Origin: Prorocentrum cordatum
Lineage: Eukaryota > Sar > Dinophyceae > Prorocentrales > Prorocentraceae
Assembly: GCA_963575745.1 (NCBI GenBank)
Contig: CAUYUJ010018318.1
Coordinates: forward strand, 1-64,000
DNA length: 64,000 bases
Direction: 5' to 3'
This document shows, piece by piece, positions 52,325 through 62,250 of this stretch. The position numbers were made by a program, and so were the translations under genes. The notes beneath the pieces were generated by a model. That model worked only from the letters and a program-made list of their open reading frames with translations, had not been told where the DNA came from and did not search any database. Positions within the stretch are counted from its first letter, which is position 1. Each line of letters opens with the position of its first letter.

Positions 52325-55300
52325 TGGTCGATTCATGTGCGGCACGGAGCGTTTGCCCACCTGGTTTCGCACCAAGAATACCGCGAGAAGAAGCGGACGC
52401 ACCACCACTACGACAGGCAGATGGCACTAAGATCTACTCGAACGGCTGCAAGACGGCACAAATGCAGGTGGCTGGGGCACGACAACCAATTCGAGGACAG
52501 TTCGATGTACGAGACGTCCACAAGACGATCATTGCGGTGAGCGACCTGACGAAGGGAGCTCAAGGGGCACGGTTCGACGAAGGCGGTGGAGCAGTGGTCA
52601 ATCCGAAGATCAGCCAGCGGATCAGCGAAATAATCGAGTACGAACACGCGAACAATCAGAGAAACAGACCCCTGTGGATCTCGAAGAGGCGTGGAATCTA
52701 CAGCTTCGACGTGGACGCGAGCACGCTATGCCCCCTTGGGAGTGATGAACCTGAACAAGCTCAGCAGCGGGGGGAGCAGGAGGAAGAGATCGAGACCGAC
52801 GAGGCGCGACTGCCGAAGGTCAAGAAGGAGAGGTACAAGCCCACAGCGGAGGAGATAGCCATCCACGAGAAGACTCACATGCCGTATCGGGACTGGTGCA
52901 AGTGGTGTCTTTGGGGCCGAGGCAAGGAAGATGGTCACAAGAAGTCCAACCCAGAGGAGGCGCCGACGATTCCAGTCATTAGCATGGACTACTGCTTCGC
53001 GAACACCGAGCAGGAGACGGAGATGGTCAACATCCTGGTGATGGTGCAGAAGCCTGAGGACGCAGTTGCTTCCATCATGGTTATCCACAAGGGACCCAGC
53101 GAGTACGTCAACTCAGCGGTGGAGTTCTACTTGGACGTTTGGGGAGCAGCGGATATCATCCTGAAGGGCGACCAGGAGCCATCACTACAAGCGATGATCA
53201 CGGCGGTGAAGAACAGGAGGAAGCACAGCACGCAGGTGGAGAAGGCTCCCAAAGGTTCTCATCAGAGCAACGGTGCGATTGAGAATGCGGTGGAAAGAGT
53301 GGAGTCGTTACTACGTACACTACACAGCGAGCTGGAAGTGAAGTTGGATGTGAAGATCGGACCCAAGAGTTTGATCATGCCGTGGTTGGTTAGGCACGTG
53401 GGGTACTTGCTCACCAGGTTCGCTATCAAGACGGATGGCAGGACAGCTTGGGAACGACTGGGACGTGCGAAGTTCAAGTCAGAGCTTGGGAAGATCGGAG
53501 AGACGATCGACTACAAGATCCAGGCAAAGGACTACTCCAAGCTGGAACCTAGGTGGTGCGAAGGTATCTTCTTGGGCCGGCGCGACGAGAGCGACGAGAT
53601 CATCGTAGGTACGTCGAGAGGGATCGAGCACGCCAGAACGATGAAGCTCAGGGCCACGGAGGACAAGTACAACAAGGAGGTCTATAACACGTTCATAGGA
53701 GTGCCGTGGAATCCCAGGGGCTTAGAGGTGAAGGATCAGAATGAGGTGGTCAGGAGACGGATGTACATCACGAAGGCGCTGATCGAGGAGTATGGACCTA
53801 CAGATGGGTGTGCCGCATGCGAAGGGAACTCAGCAATACACAACGCGAGGTGCAGGACGAGGTTCGCCAAGACCTTCGAGGAGGCCGAGCCGAGGATCGA
53901 GATGACATCAGGAGATCAACCAGGACAAGCGCAACCTGCAGCAGCACCAGCGGCACTTCCAGCAGCACAGACACCACCAGAAAATGCTAGAGTAGCAGAA
54001 CCACGACTTGAAGAAGCAGGTCAGCGAGCTCCAGGTACACCGGTTGGTCATCATTTCGGACAGGAGCTACAGATCGAGCAAGACGCAGAGATGACGGGTA
54101 ACGCGATCGTAGCAGGAGGAGACGTGGCACCTACTACGCCAGGACGGGAAGAGGCGGTGGAGATAGGCATCATCATGTCGATCACGAAGGAGGGGGACCG
54201 CCGCGTCTGCGAGGAGTTGGAGCCGAGGGTGAACTATGACAAACTGGTGGGTGACGGACTCTACAGAGACGCGTACACAGGCGAGGAGTTGTTGAAGGAG
54301 CTGGCCATCAACGGCAGGACGAAGGAGATGAAGAGCATGGAGGAGTTTGAGGTCTTTGAGTGGGTGCCACTTGAGGACTGGATGAAGCCGTTCGACACCA
54401 AGTGGATCGACAGCAAGAAGTACTACTTACAGAACAACGAGTGGATCGTGAGGAGCCGATGTGTTCACAGAAGGTATAGCGACGGGACCGACCCCTCGAA
54501 TTTCGCAGGGACACCCGCACTATGGGCCATTAAGCTGGTGATTTCGAGAGCAGCTTCAACGAGAACGACTGAGTCGAGGAGGAAGAAGCTTGGTCTATAT
54601 GACATCTCAGTGGCGTTCTTTCACGCGTCGCTGAAGGAGCCCCAGTACTGCTGGCCGCCACCTGAACAGCGACGACCAGGGATGCTTTGGAAGTTTCAAG
54701 GAGGAGTTCGAGATAACTTCAGACAGAACGGGTACGAGGAGTTGAAGACGGTGTGCTGCTTGTACTACCATCCTGGCAAGGACTCGCTCTGTGCTGGGCA
54801 CGGAGATGACTTTGTGGTGGAGGCTTACGACGAGGAGCTGGATGAGTTCGATAAGCTCATGGCCAATAGGTTTAAGGTCAAGCCTCAACCGAGAGTGGGA
54901 CCAGGAGGAGCAGCTGAAGGTACGTTTCTCAACAGAACGGTGCTTTGGGGCGAGGAGGGCTTCGGCATTCTACCAGACCCGAAGCTGATCTTGAAGATGG
55001 TGGAGTTGTACGAGCTGAAGCAGGCCAAGCCCGCAGAGACACCGAGTTCGAAGCACACTGCCAAGGGAGTTCGAGAAGCTGAAGACCCAGTAGGACGACA
55101 GGGCTCGATGTTGTACAGGAGTTGCGGTGGCATCGCACAGTATATGGCTGGGGATCGTTGGGATATTCAGGAAGCAGTTCGAGAGCAGAGTTGTTCGTGC
55201 AATGACCCGCGGGTGAAGCACGTACTCAAGCAGAAACGTCTGGTCAAGTATTTGAAGGGCACGGCCGACATCGTGATATTCCACCCGTATCAGCAGGAGA

Positions 55301-56364
55301 CGTTCAACGTGACGGTGTCGGTGGACGCGGACTGGGCAGGACAGGAGGCGACATGCAAGAGTATATCATCAGGTGGAGTTCGACTAGGAGCCCATCTACT
55401 GGAGAGCTGGGTACTATCTCAGGCGACGGTGGCGATCTCAAGTGGGGAGTCGGAGTTCTACGCGATGGGTTCGGGCACAGCCCGAGGTCTCACCATCAAG
55501 CACGTGTTGCAGGAGATGGCGCAGATGAGGAACGAGGAGGTCAAGGTCACTCTGGAGTTGGAGACGGACTCAGCAGCGGCGAAGGGCATGATCCACAGAC
55601 ACGGAGTCGGACGAGTACGACATCTACAGACTAGGTGGATCTGGCATCAAGATCTGGTACGAGGCGGAGACATGGGGGTGGTGAAGGTCAATACGAAGGA
55701 CCAAGTGGCAGACATAGGAACGAAACCGATGGACAAGGACACGCTCAGGAGACACATGAAGACGCTGGGGTTGATCTCAATCAAGGCGACGAGTTTCAAG
55801 GACCCAGAAGTGCTCACGAAGGTTTTGGCGGTAATGACGACCATTTCGGGAGCAGAGGCGACAGACGATTACTACTATGAGGATGGTTTCAGAATCAATG
55901 TGAACATGAAGAGCGGGTTTCACTGGTGGGGTTTCGTTACACACTTGGTGGTTACGATTGTGGCAGTGGTTTTCAGTTACTACGTGTTCGTGGTGAAGGC
56001 GAAGCAGGAAAGGGTTGTGGGTCAATCTTTAGAGACACAAGGTGACTCTGGGTTGTGGTCCACGCCATTTCGACATGTGCGAGCCGAAGGGGACCCGAGG
56101 TGCAACCCCCAGGACCCGAAGTCAGAGTCAGATGAACGATCGCCGTCGAGACAACGCAGGAGAGATGCTTCGCCCGAGGCAGAGGTGCAGTTCAAGAAGA
56201 TGAGGTCAGTTGAAGTCCAAGGGCCAGTGACCTACAAGAGTAGAAGCAAGCTACATTATGAGGCTGACGGTCGGTATACGCCGTTGGGCAATCGAGAGTG
56301 GGGAGCTTGGTTTCAGTGGATGCACGCACCCTGGACAACCAGTACGAGATACCGTCTGGGTTGA
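52321..56364 (+). CDS. pol: Copia pol (protease, integrase, RT, RNase H)
   Basis: A 1347-codon frame. Protease: VMVDSCAARSVCP with Asp-Ser-Cys where Asp-Ser/Thr-Gly is usual. Pre-integrase: HEKTHMPYRDWCKWC. Integrase: SMDYCFANTEQE, ILKGDQEPSLQAM, GSHQSNGAIENAVERV (D, D, E present). RT: LYDISVAFFHASLKEP (motif A) and CAGHGDDFVVEAYD (DD). Between them (at MLWKFQGGVRDNF) the expected Leu-Tyr-Gly-Thr/Leu-Lys segment is missing, apparently by in-frame deletion. RNase H: SVDADWAGQEATCKS, SSGESEFYAMGSG, LELETDSAAAKG, DQVADIGTKP, all four acids present. Near residue 1200 a membrane helix (THLVVTIVAVVFSYYVFVV) precedes a charged tail. Entry needs a -1 shift before 52322, or a restored single frame. 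Confidence 0.92.
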   Translation: MMVDSCAARSVCPPGFAPRIPREEADAPPLRQADGTKIYSNGCKTAQMQVAGARQPIRGQFDVRDVHKTIIAVSDLTKGAQGARFDEGGGAVVNPKISQRISEIIEYEHANNQRNRPLWISKRRGIYSFDVDASTLCPLGSDEPEQAQQRGEQEEEIETDEARLPKVKKERYKPTAEEIAIHEKTHMPYRDWCKWCLWGRGKEDGHKKSNPEEAPTIPVISMDYCFANTEQETEMVNILVMVQKPEDAVASIMVIHKGPSEYVNSAVEFYLDVWGAADIILKGDQEPSLQAMITAVKNRRKHSTQVEKAPKGSHQSNGAIENAVERVESLLRTLHSELEVKLDVKIGPKSLIMPWLVRHVGYLLTRFAIKTDGRTAWERLGRAKFKSELGKIGETIDYKIQAKDYSKLEPRWCEGIFLGRRDESDEIIVGTSRGIEHARTMKLRATEDKYNKEVYNTFIGVPWNPRGLEVKDQNEVVRRRMYITKALIEEYGPTDGCAACEGNSAIHNARCRTRFAKTFEEAEPRIEMTSGDQPGQAQPAAAPAALPAAQTPPENARVAEPRLEEAGQRAPGTPVGHHFGQELQIEQDAEMTGNAIVAGGDVAPTTPGREEAVEIGIIMSITKEGDRRVCEELEPRVNYDKLVGDGLYRDAYTGEELLKELAINGRTKEMKSMEEFEVFEWVPLEDWMKPFDTKWIDSKKYYLQNNEWIVRSRCVHRRYSDGTDPSNFAGTPALWAIKLVISRAASTRTTESRRKKLGLYDISVAFFHASLKEPQYCWPPPEQRRPGMLWKFQGGVRDNFRQNGYEELKTVCCLYYHPGKDSLCAGHGDDFVVEAYDEELDEFDKLMANRFKVKPQPRVGPGGAAEGTFLNRTVLWGEEGFGILPDPKLILKMVELYELKQAKPAETPSSKHTAKGVREAEDPVGRQGSMLYRSCGGIAQYMAGDRWDIQEAVREQSCSCNDPRVKHVLKQKRLVKYLKGTADIVIFHPYQQETFNVTVSVDADWAGQEATCKSISSGGVRLGAHLLESWVLSQATVAISSGESEFYAMGSGTARGLTIKHVLQEMAQMRNEEVKVTLELETDSAAAKGMIHRHGVGRVRHLQTRWIWHQDLVRGGDMGVVKVNTKDQVADIGTKPMDKDTLRRHMKTLGLISIKATSFKDPEVLTKVLAVMTTISGAEATDDYYYEDGFRINVNMKSGFHWWGFVTHLVVTIVAVVFSYYVFVVKAKQERVVGQSLETQGDSGLWSTPFRHVRAEGDPRCNPQDPKSESDERSPSRQRRRDASPEAEVQFKKMRSVEVQGPVTYKSRSKLHYEADGRYTPLGNREWGAWFQWMHAPWTTSTRYRLG

Positions 56365-56602
56365 GCTATGCTGGCTTGTTCAGAAGATATGCGACGGAGA
56401 TTGATCACCTCCCGAAGTCGTGACGCGCGAGAGAGAGAGAGAGAGAACGATATAGAGGCCGATACCACGTGAATGCAGGTTTCCTTTGCCATGGCTGTTT
56501 CCTTACATGAGTCGGAACCGAACGGGTTTCGGCTAGCACTGTTAATTACTGATGTAATTTGAGATGGTGGGCTGACGAGTCCGCCAGCGTGCACAGCGGC
56601 CT

Positions 56603-56612
56603 CGAGGAGGGC
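56603..56612 (+). promoter_or_regulatory. Polypurine tract
   Basis: CGAGGAGGGC lies immediately before the TG of the 3' LTR, the expected plus-strand primer position. Confidence 0.65.
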
Positions 56613-56701
56613 TGCAGGGTTTCACAGGTGCCGAGCTGAGATTATGGTTACCGAAACCGTTTGGCTCAAGAAAAGGAATCCAGGGGCTCCGCCATTCCGC
56701 A
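56613..56701 (+). repeat. Copia 3' LTR
   Basis: Identical to the 5' LTR except for one A-to-G difference at position 15 (CACAAG versus CACAGG). Confidence 0.95.
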
Positions 56702-58151
56702 CTCTTCCAAAACAGAAACCCTCTTCCCCTTACGGGGAAGGGTATACCCCTCCCGTTACCCCTCCCCTGGATTTTTTCGGCCCCCCCCCGCGAGGTGTCA
56801 GGGCGTCCAAAACGGCCTCGGCGAGGAAGCCAACATGAGAAGTTTCACTAAGGTGTTGGCCCCATTTTGGCCTCTGTTTTTTTTGGGGGGGGCTGAAAAA
56901 TATCCCACCAGCCCTCTGGGCGCACGAATCATGATTTTACGTAGGTTTTGGCCCCATGTTGGCATCTTTGGGGGGGCTGAGCGTTATCCCTCCAGCCCTC
57001 CGGGCGCCCATATCATTAGGTTTCGGCCCCATGTTGGCCTCTTTGGGGGGGGGGGGCTGAACATTATCCCTGATCCTCCTTTGACCGATGGCCTGCAAAA
57101 TGGCCCCAAGAGGCCTTTTAGGGCTCCCAAGAGGGCCGCGAGAGAGCCCCAAGAAGGCCCCAAGAGGGCCACAAAACGGCCCCGAAAGGCGTCCAGGAGG
57201 TCTTCCAGGAGGGCACGAAGAGGCCACAATCATTGATTTTCAAGTTGTTGAAAGATTTGGGCATTTGCTTCTTCTCGGCATTCCGAGGGCTCAAGACGGC
57301 CCAAGAGGCCCCCAAGATCGCCCACGAGGCCTCCAAGATGGCCCCATGACGGCCTCAGAGGCCCCCAAGACGGCCCCAAGAGGGCCCAAGAGGCCTCCAA
57401 AACGGCCAAGATGGCCTCCAAAACGGCCAAGGTGGCCCAAAGATGCCTCCAAGACGGCCCAAGATGCACCCCAGACGGCCTAATATGGCCTCAACATGGC
57501 GCAAGACGGCCCAAGAGGCCCCCAAGAGGCCTCCAAGACGGTCCGAAAGGCGTCCAGGAAGTCTTCCAGGAGGGCACGAACAGGCCCAAATCATTGATTT
57601 TCCCAAGGTGAGAGAGTTGGGGATTTGCTTCTTCTCGGCATTCCGACGGCTCAAGACGGCCCAAGAGGCCCCTAAAATCGCACAAGGGGCCTCCAAAATG
57701 GCCCCATGACTGCCCAAAAGGCCCCCTATGACGGCACCAAGAGGGCCCCCAAACGGCAGACAGGCCCTCAAGACGGCTTCCGACCGCGTCAGACAAGCCA
57801 GGAACGCCCCAAGACGACCAAAGAGGCCCCCAAGAAGCCCCCAAAGGCCCCCGCAAACCCTCCAAGGCCACCAAAAAGCTCCCAGGAGGCCCCAAGAGTG
57901 CCCCAAGAGGCGCCCAAGAGGCCTCCTCCCCCTCCTCATCATCGATCATCATATTCTTCCTCTTCCTCCTCTTCCCCTCGCCCCCACGCGGCCCCTAGGG
58001 ATGGCCCGAAGAGGCCTTCCAAGGCCACCCCCTTGCTCCCAAAGATCTCTCGGTTCATCCTGGTTGCTCGTTTTGTTTCCCTAGATGCGTCCCTTCGTCC
58101 CTTTTCCCGTCAGCTCTCGTGGGCAGGGCTTCTGAATGGGCTGGTGGGGAT

Positions 58152-58367
58152 ACTTTCCTGATTCCGAGTGACGCGGAGGCAGCCGCGCACCGTCAAAGGG
58201 TCGAACAGCACAGGGCCAAGGCGTACAGCGCAACTGTCGCCAGCGAAGCGCAGGAAACAGAGGCCACGATGGTGGCGAGAACGACCAGGCGAAGCGCAGG
58301 GGCGAGGGCGAACGAAGAAACAGAGGAAGAAGGCGAAAGAGCGCACAGCAAAGGAAGAAGAGGAATA
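58152..58367 (+). other. Possible coding fragment between family A and MITE 2
   Basis: The frame reads PSDAEAAAHRQRVEQHRA, KAYSATVASEAQETE, ARTTRRSAGARANEETEE with fair third-position bias, then enters the MITE at 58366. It might be an exon cut by the MITE. No partner exon found. Confidence 0.2.
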
Positions 58368-58547
58368 CTCCAGATTTCGTAAGAAAAGGGAGGGGGTCTG
58401 GACCCTCCAAGACAAGCCATTTCAGACCCCCCCCGTGGGAGAACCCTCCAAAACATCGTCCCCAGACCCCCCCAGGCCCTCCAAGATGGCCCGGAAGAGA
58501 CCCCCCCCCGGAATGAGACCCCCCTCCCTTTATTACGAAATCTGGAG
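58368..58547. mobile_element. MITE copy 2, TA-flanked
   Basis: Ends CTCCAGATTTCGTAAGAAAA and the complement of TATTACGAAATCTGGAG pair through GGGAGGGGGTC. TA lies at 58366-58367 and 58548-58549. It has the same interior CCTCCAAAACATCGTCCCC block as copy 1 and similar length (180 versus 183 bp). Its inverted repeats are better preserved than those of copy 1. Confidence 0.8.
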
Positions 58548-58555
58548 TAACACGC

Positions 58556-59400
58556 AAATGCTCAAACGCTCTCACGGACGGGGGGCGGGCCGTTTTCAAG
58601 ACGGGGCTCTCGCCGGAGCGCCGCGCCCATTCGCCTTTTTAAAAGTCTGCACGAGTTCCACGGACGGAGGGCGGTGCCTTTTCAAAATGCGCCTCTCGGG
58701 GATGGACAGACCCCCCTTTCGTAAAACGTGGCTTAGTGAAAACGACCTGAGGCCCAAACCTGGCGGTCGCAGGCCTGGAAAATAACGGCCACGGCGCCAT
58801 CTCGAGAACCGACAACGGGCAATTCACTAATCGACGTGTCACTGATGGGGGTTCTGTCCACCCCCGAGCCTCTCTCTTTAGCGCAGCGCATATCCGTCTG
58901 ACATGTGGGCAAGAGTTTCACGGATGGAAGGCGGATGGTTTTCAGAATAAGGCTCTGGCCATAGCGCCACGCACGTTCGTCTCAAAAGTGTGCGAAAATG
59001 TCACGGATGGAGGGCGGGTGGCTTTCAAAATGTGGTCTTCGCCTTAGCGCCGACGGGTCACGTCTCACAGCGCACATAATCTACTGTAGGGTCCGATGAG
59101 GGGAAAACTTGGAGGGAGGGTTCATTGCAACATTGTTGACGCGCGCCTTGGGTTTACACTGGTCCTCCTCCCTCCTCCTCCCTCCTCCCTCCTCCCTCCT
59201 CCTCCTCCTCCTCCTCCTCCTCCTCCCTCCTCCCTCCTCCTCCTCCTCCTCCTCCTCCTCCTCCTTCCTCCTCCTCCTCCTCTCCCCTCCCTCCTCCCCT
59301 CCTCCTCCTCCCCCCTCCTCCCCCTCCCTCCTCCCTCCCCCCCTCCCTCCCTCCCTCCCCCCTCCCCCCCCCCCTCCCCCCTCCCCGGCGCTTCTCGCCC
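58556..59400. repeat. Dispersed repeat family B, copy 3, with TCC/CCCT tract
   Basis: Four to five 80-bp units (TTTCACGGATGGAGGGCGGG, CTTTCAAAATGTGG, TAGCGCC) lie at 58560-59060. Then comes GGGTTCATTGCAACATTGTT, GGGTTTACACTGGTCCTCC, and a TCC then CCCT tract. The order is that of copies 1 and 2. Confidence 0.7.
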
Positions 59401-60097
59401 GGGCCCGCCTTTCATGCCGCCCGAACATCTGGCGTACATGCCGCCGCGCCCACACGTGCGTGGGCCCGGGCCTCGGACGCCAGCGGGGCGGGCGGGCGGC
59501 GGCCAAGGGACCCCGCGGCGGGCACGACGACGACGACGACGACGATCACGACGACGATCACGACGACGACGACGCCCCTCCCTCCCCCCCTCCCTCCCCT
59601 CCCTCCTCCCCCTCCCCCCTCCCTCCCTCTCTCCCCTCCTTCCCCTCCGTGCTCACGCCGTCCGCTCCTTCGTTCCCTGCTCCCTGGCCCTCCCTCCCTC
59701 TCCTCCCTCCCTTCCCAGCCTTCCCTGCTCACGCCGTCCACTCCTTCGCTCCCTGCTCCCCGGCCCTGCCTGCCGTCTGCTTCCTTGCCTCCCTTCCTCT
59801 CCTGCCTTCCTTGCCTCTCCCCCCTCCCTCTGCCTCCCCTCCCTCTACCCTCTCCCCCTCCCTTCCCTCCCTTATCTCCCTTCCCTCCCTCTCCCCTCGT
59901 CCTTCCAAGAGGGCGTCCAAACAGCCCAGGGATACATTTATATATCTATATTTGTATATACATATACGACCGCCCTGCGGGCGATAAAGAGGTTGGGGGG
60001 ATTGAAATCAAATACCCACCCTGAGTGACCTCCAGCCTGTCACCTTGATATAATATCTCTCTTTCTCTCTGACTCTCTCTCTCTCTCGTTCTCTCGC

Positions 60098-60128
<31 letters not shown>

Positions 60129-60349
60129 ATCAGAACCTCCCTTCACCACAATGATTATCGCGCTGACGATGAGACCCCACTATCTACCTATCCGTCGACC
60201 GACCTATCGGTCAATCTCACTGACGATCTCACTATCGACCTCAAAAGCAAAATTTAAAAGCCCGTCGCAGGCGTCGCAAAACGATTTGTTGTCGGACAAC
60301 CACAGGACAATCATCGGCACAATCACCGGAAAACAATCATGACAATATA
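59401..60349. repeat. Pyrimidine-rich region with (CGA) and (CT) microsatellites
   Basis: A (CGACGACGA) run at 59524-59575 is followed by CCCTCC-rich sequence to about 59900, a TATATA-rich block (59938-59965), and a (CT) run at 60056-60128. No gene is supported. Confidence 0.75.
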
Positions 60350-61050
60350 GGATCAGAAAGGACAATATGGGTTGGATAATGTACGATGGATTGGATTGGA
60401 CAAAGTAGATTGGATAAGATAAGCTGCATTGGGTCAAAAAAAAACCGCCGCAGGTGCCGACAATAATGAATTGATGGATTGGGCCGGGTGGATTGGATTG
60501 GATGGGATAAGATGGATTGGATAAGATAACGTGGGTTGGATGGGAATACATGGATTGGATAAGATAAAATGGATTTGATTGGCCCGCCGCAGGCGGAGAA
60601 AACAAATGAATTGATGGATCGGGCTGGATGGATTGGATTGGGTGGGATACGATAAGATGGGACGATATGGGTTGGATATGATAAGATGGATTGGACTGGA
60701 CAATATGGATTGGGTATGATAACCTGGGTTGGGTAGGAAAACCCGCCGCAAGCGCCGACAACAATGAATTGATATATTGTATTGGGTGGTTTTTATTGGA
60801 TGAGATAAGATGGATTGGATAAGATAACAGGACATGGATGGGAAGAAATGTATTGGATAATATAAGATGGATTGGATTGGCCCGCCGCAGGCGCAGAAAC
60901 AAATGAGTTGATGGATTGGGTTGGATGGATTGGATTGGGTCAGATCAGATAAGATGAAACAAAATGGGTTGGATAAGATAAGATGGATTGGGTTGGACAA
61001 GATGGATTGGATCAGATAAGCAGGATTGGATAAACCCGCCGCAGGCGCCG
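60350..61050. repeat. ~150-bp tandem array of GGATTGGATAAGATAA units with CGCCGCAGGCG boxes
   Basis: The AT-rich TGGATTGGATAAGATAA motif is repeated throughout. GC boxes CCGCCGCAGGCGCC followed by AATGAATTGATGGATT occur at about 60446, 60586, 60742, 60882 and 61035. Spacing alternates between about 140 and 155 bp, so the true period may be a dimer near 295 bp. It is clearly less GC-rich than its surroundings. Confidence 0.85.
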
Positions 61051-61199
61051 AAAAAAATGAATTATGAAATTCGCCGGCCCAACGGGCCAGAGGCGTGTTA
61101 AGATCTCCGGTAACTGGTTAACAATAGTTCTAGTTCGCGCGCGCGGGGCGGCCCCTGGGGGTCCTCCGGCGAAAAGTACCCCGACCGAAGCCCGGGAAC

Positions 61200-62250
61200 T
61201 ATTACTCAGAGATGGTTTCCCTCCTGGGTGCGGCCTTCCACGCCCCCCGGAGCGCACCAAGAGGGCCAAAAGAGGCCCCCAAGACGGTCCAAGAGGGCTC
61301 CGAATCACCGAACGATCGGCCCAAGACGCCCAACACGGCGTCAAGACGGCCCAAGAGGCCTCCAAGACGTCCCAAGAGAGCCCCGACCCTTCCCAAGAGA
61401 GCCCCAAGAGGCAAAAATCCGCCGACCCTTTGGGGATCATCGGCGCGTGAGATGCTCCCCCCTCCCCAAACCCCTCCCTCGGGAGCCCGGTCCGGTCGAT
61501 TTGGAGGGGGGGGGGGGGGGCCGACGAGCGCGCCACGGGCTTTTCCGGGCCCAAGAGGGCTTAAAGATGGGCCAAGAAGGCCCCAAGAGAGTTCCAAGAC
61601 GGCCCACGAGGGCCCCGGGACGCTAAACGAGCGCTACAAGACGCCCAAGATGGCCCCAAGACGGGCCAAGAGGCCTCCAAGGCGGCCCCAGAGGTCCCAA
61701 ACAAGCCTCCCAAGAGGGCCTCGAGAGGCTAAAATTGTTGATTTTCCAATGTTTTTCTGTGTTTTTTGCCTTTTCGCCTTTTCGGATTCCCGACGTTCCG
61801 AGACGGCCCAAGAGGCCGCGAAGACAGCCCCAGACAGAGGCCGAAAGCATGGATTTCCCATTGTTTTTGCAATATCTTAGCGTTCTCGTCTTTTTCGATT
61901 TCCACAAATCCATGACGGCCCAAGCAGCTTCCAGAATCGCCCCAAAACAAATCAAACAGCCCCCAAGAAGGCTCCAAGACGGCCCAGGAGGGCCCCAAAA
62001 CGACCCAAAGAAGCCCCCAAGACGGTCCAAGAGGCCGCGAAGACGGCCCTAGAGGACCCCAAGAGGGCTCCAATGCGGCCGCGAGAGGCCCCCAGGACAG
62101 CCTCCGAGGGGGCGAAACGGCGCAAAAGCGCCAAGACGGCCGAAGACGCCCCGAAAAGGCCCCAAGAGGCCCCCAAGAAGCCTCCAAGAAGCCCCCCAAA
62201 AGCCTCCAAAAGGCCCCCAAAAAGCCCCCCAAAGGCCACACAGCGACTGG
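61200..62250. repeat. CCCAAGAGGC/GGCCCCAAGA module ladder
   Basis: A degenerate ladder of GGCCCCAAGA and CCTCCAAGA modules of the same type as the interior of family A, but without the family A ends. Two TTTTTGCCTTTTCG-like AT-richer segments lie at about 61750 and 61860. Long frames on both strands are artefacts. Confidence 0.7.

Larger units (their letters stand above)
50829..56701 (+). mobile_element. Structurally complete Copia (Ty1) LTR retrotransposon
   Basis: The 89-bp LTRs (50829-50917, 56613-56701) begin TG and end CA, and differ at one base. A 5-bp target duplication CTCTT flanks the element (50824-50828, 56702-56706). A primer-binding site starts right after the 5' LTR, and a purine tract precedes the 3' LTR. 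gag and pol fill the interior. One LTR mismatch in 89 bp indicates a young insertion. Some coding defects (see pol) suggest it may need help in trans. Confidence 0.95.
50775..58151. repeat. Dispersed repeat family A, copy 3, split by the Copia element
   Basis: The left piece (50775-50828) starts ATCCCACAAGCCC and matches the GGTGGTCT...CTCTTCC segment of copies 1 and 2. After the Copia element it resumes at 56702 with the CTTCCCCTTACGGGGAAGG segment, continues through GGCCTCCAAGA-type modules with extra internal duplications, and ends GGGCTGGTGGGGAT at 58151. Without the insertion it would be about 1.5 kb. Minus-strand Trp/Gly/Leu-rich frames here are artefacts of the modules. Confidence 0.7.

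Noticed and set aside
57355-57952. Trp/Gly/Leu-rich minus ORFs resembling membrane proteins
   Set aside because: They arise from the CCCAAGAGGC module ladder and occur at every such ladder (also 1344, 18857, 61729).
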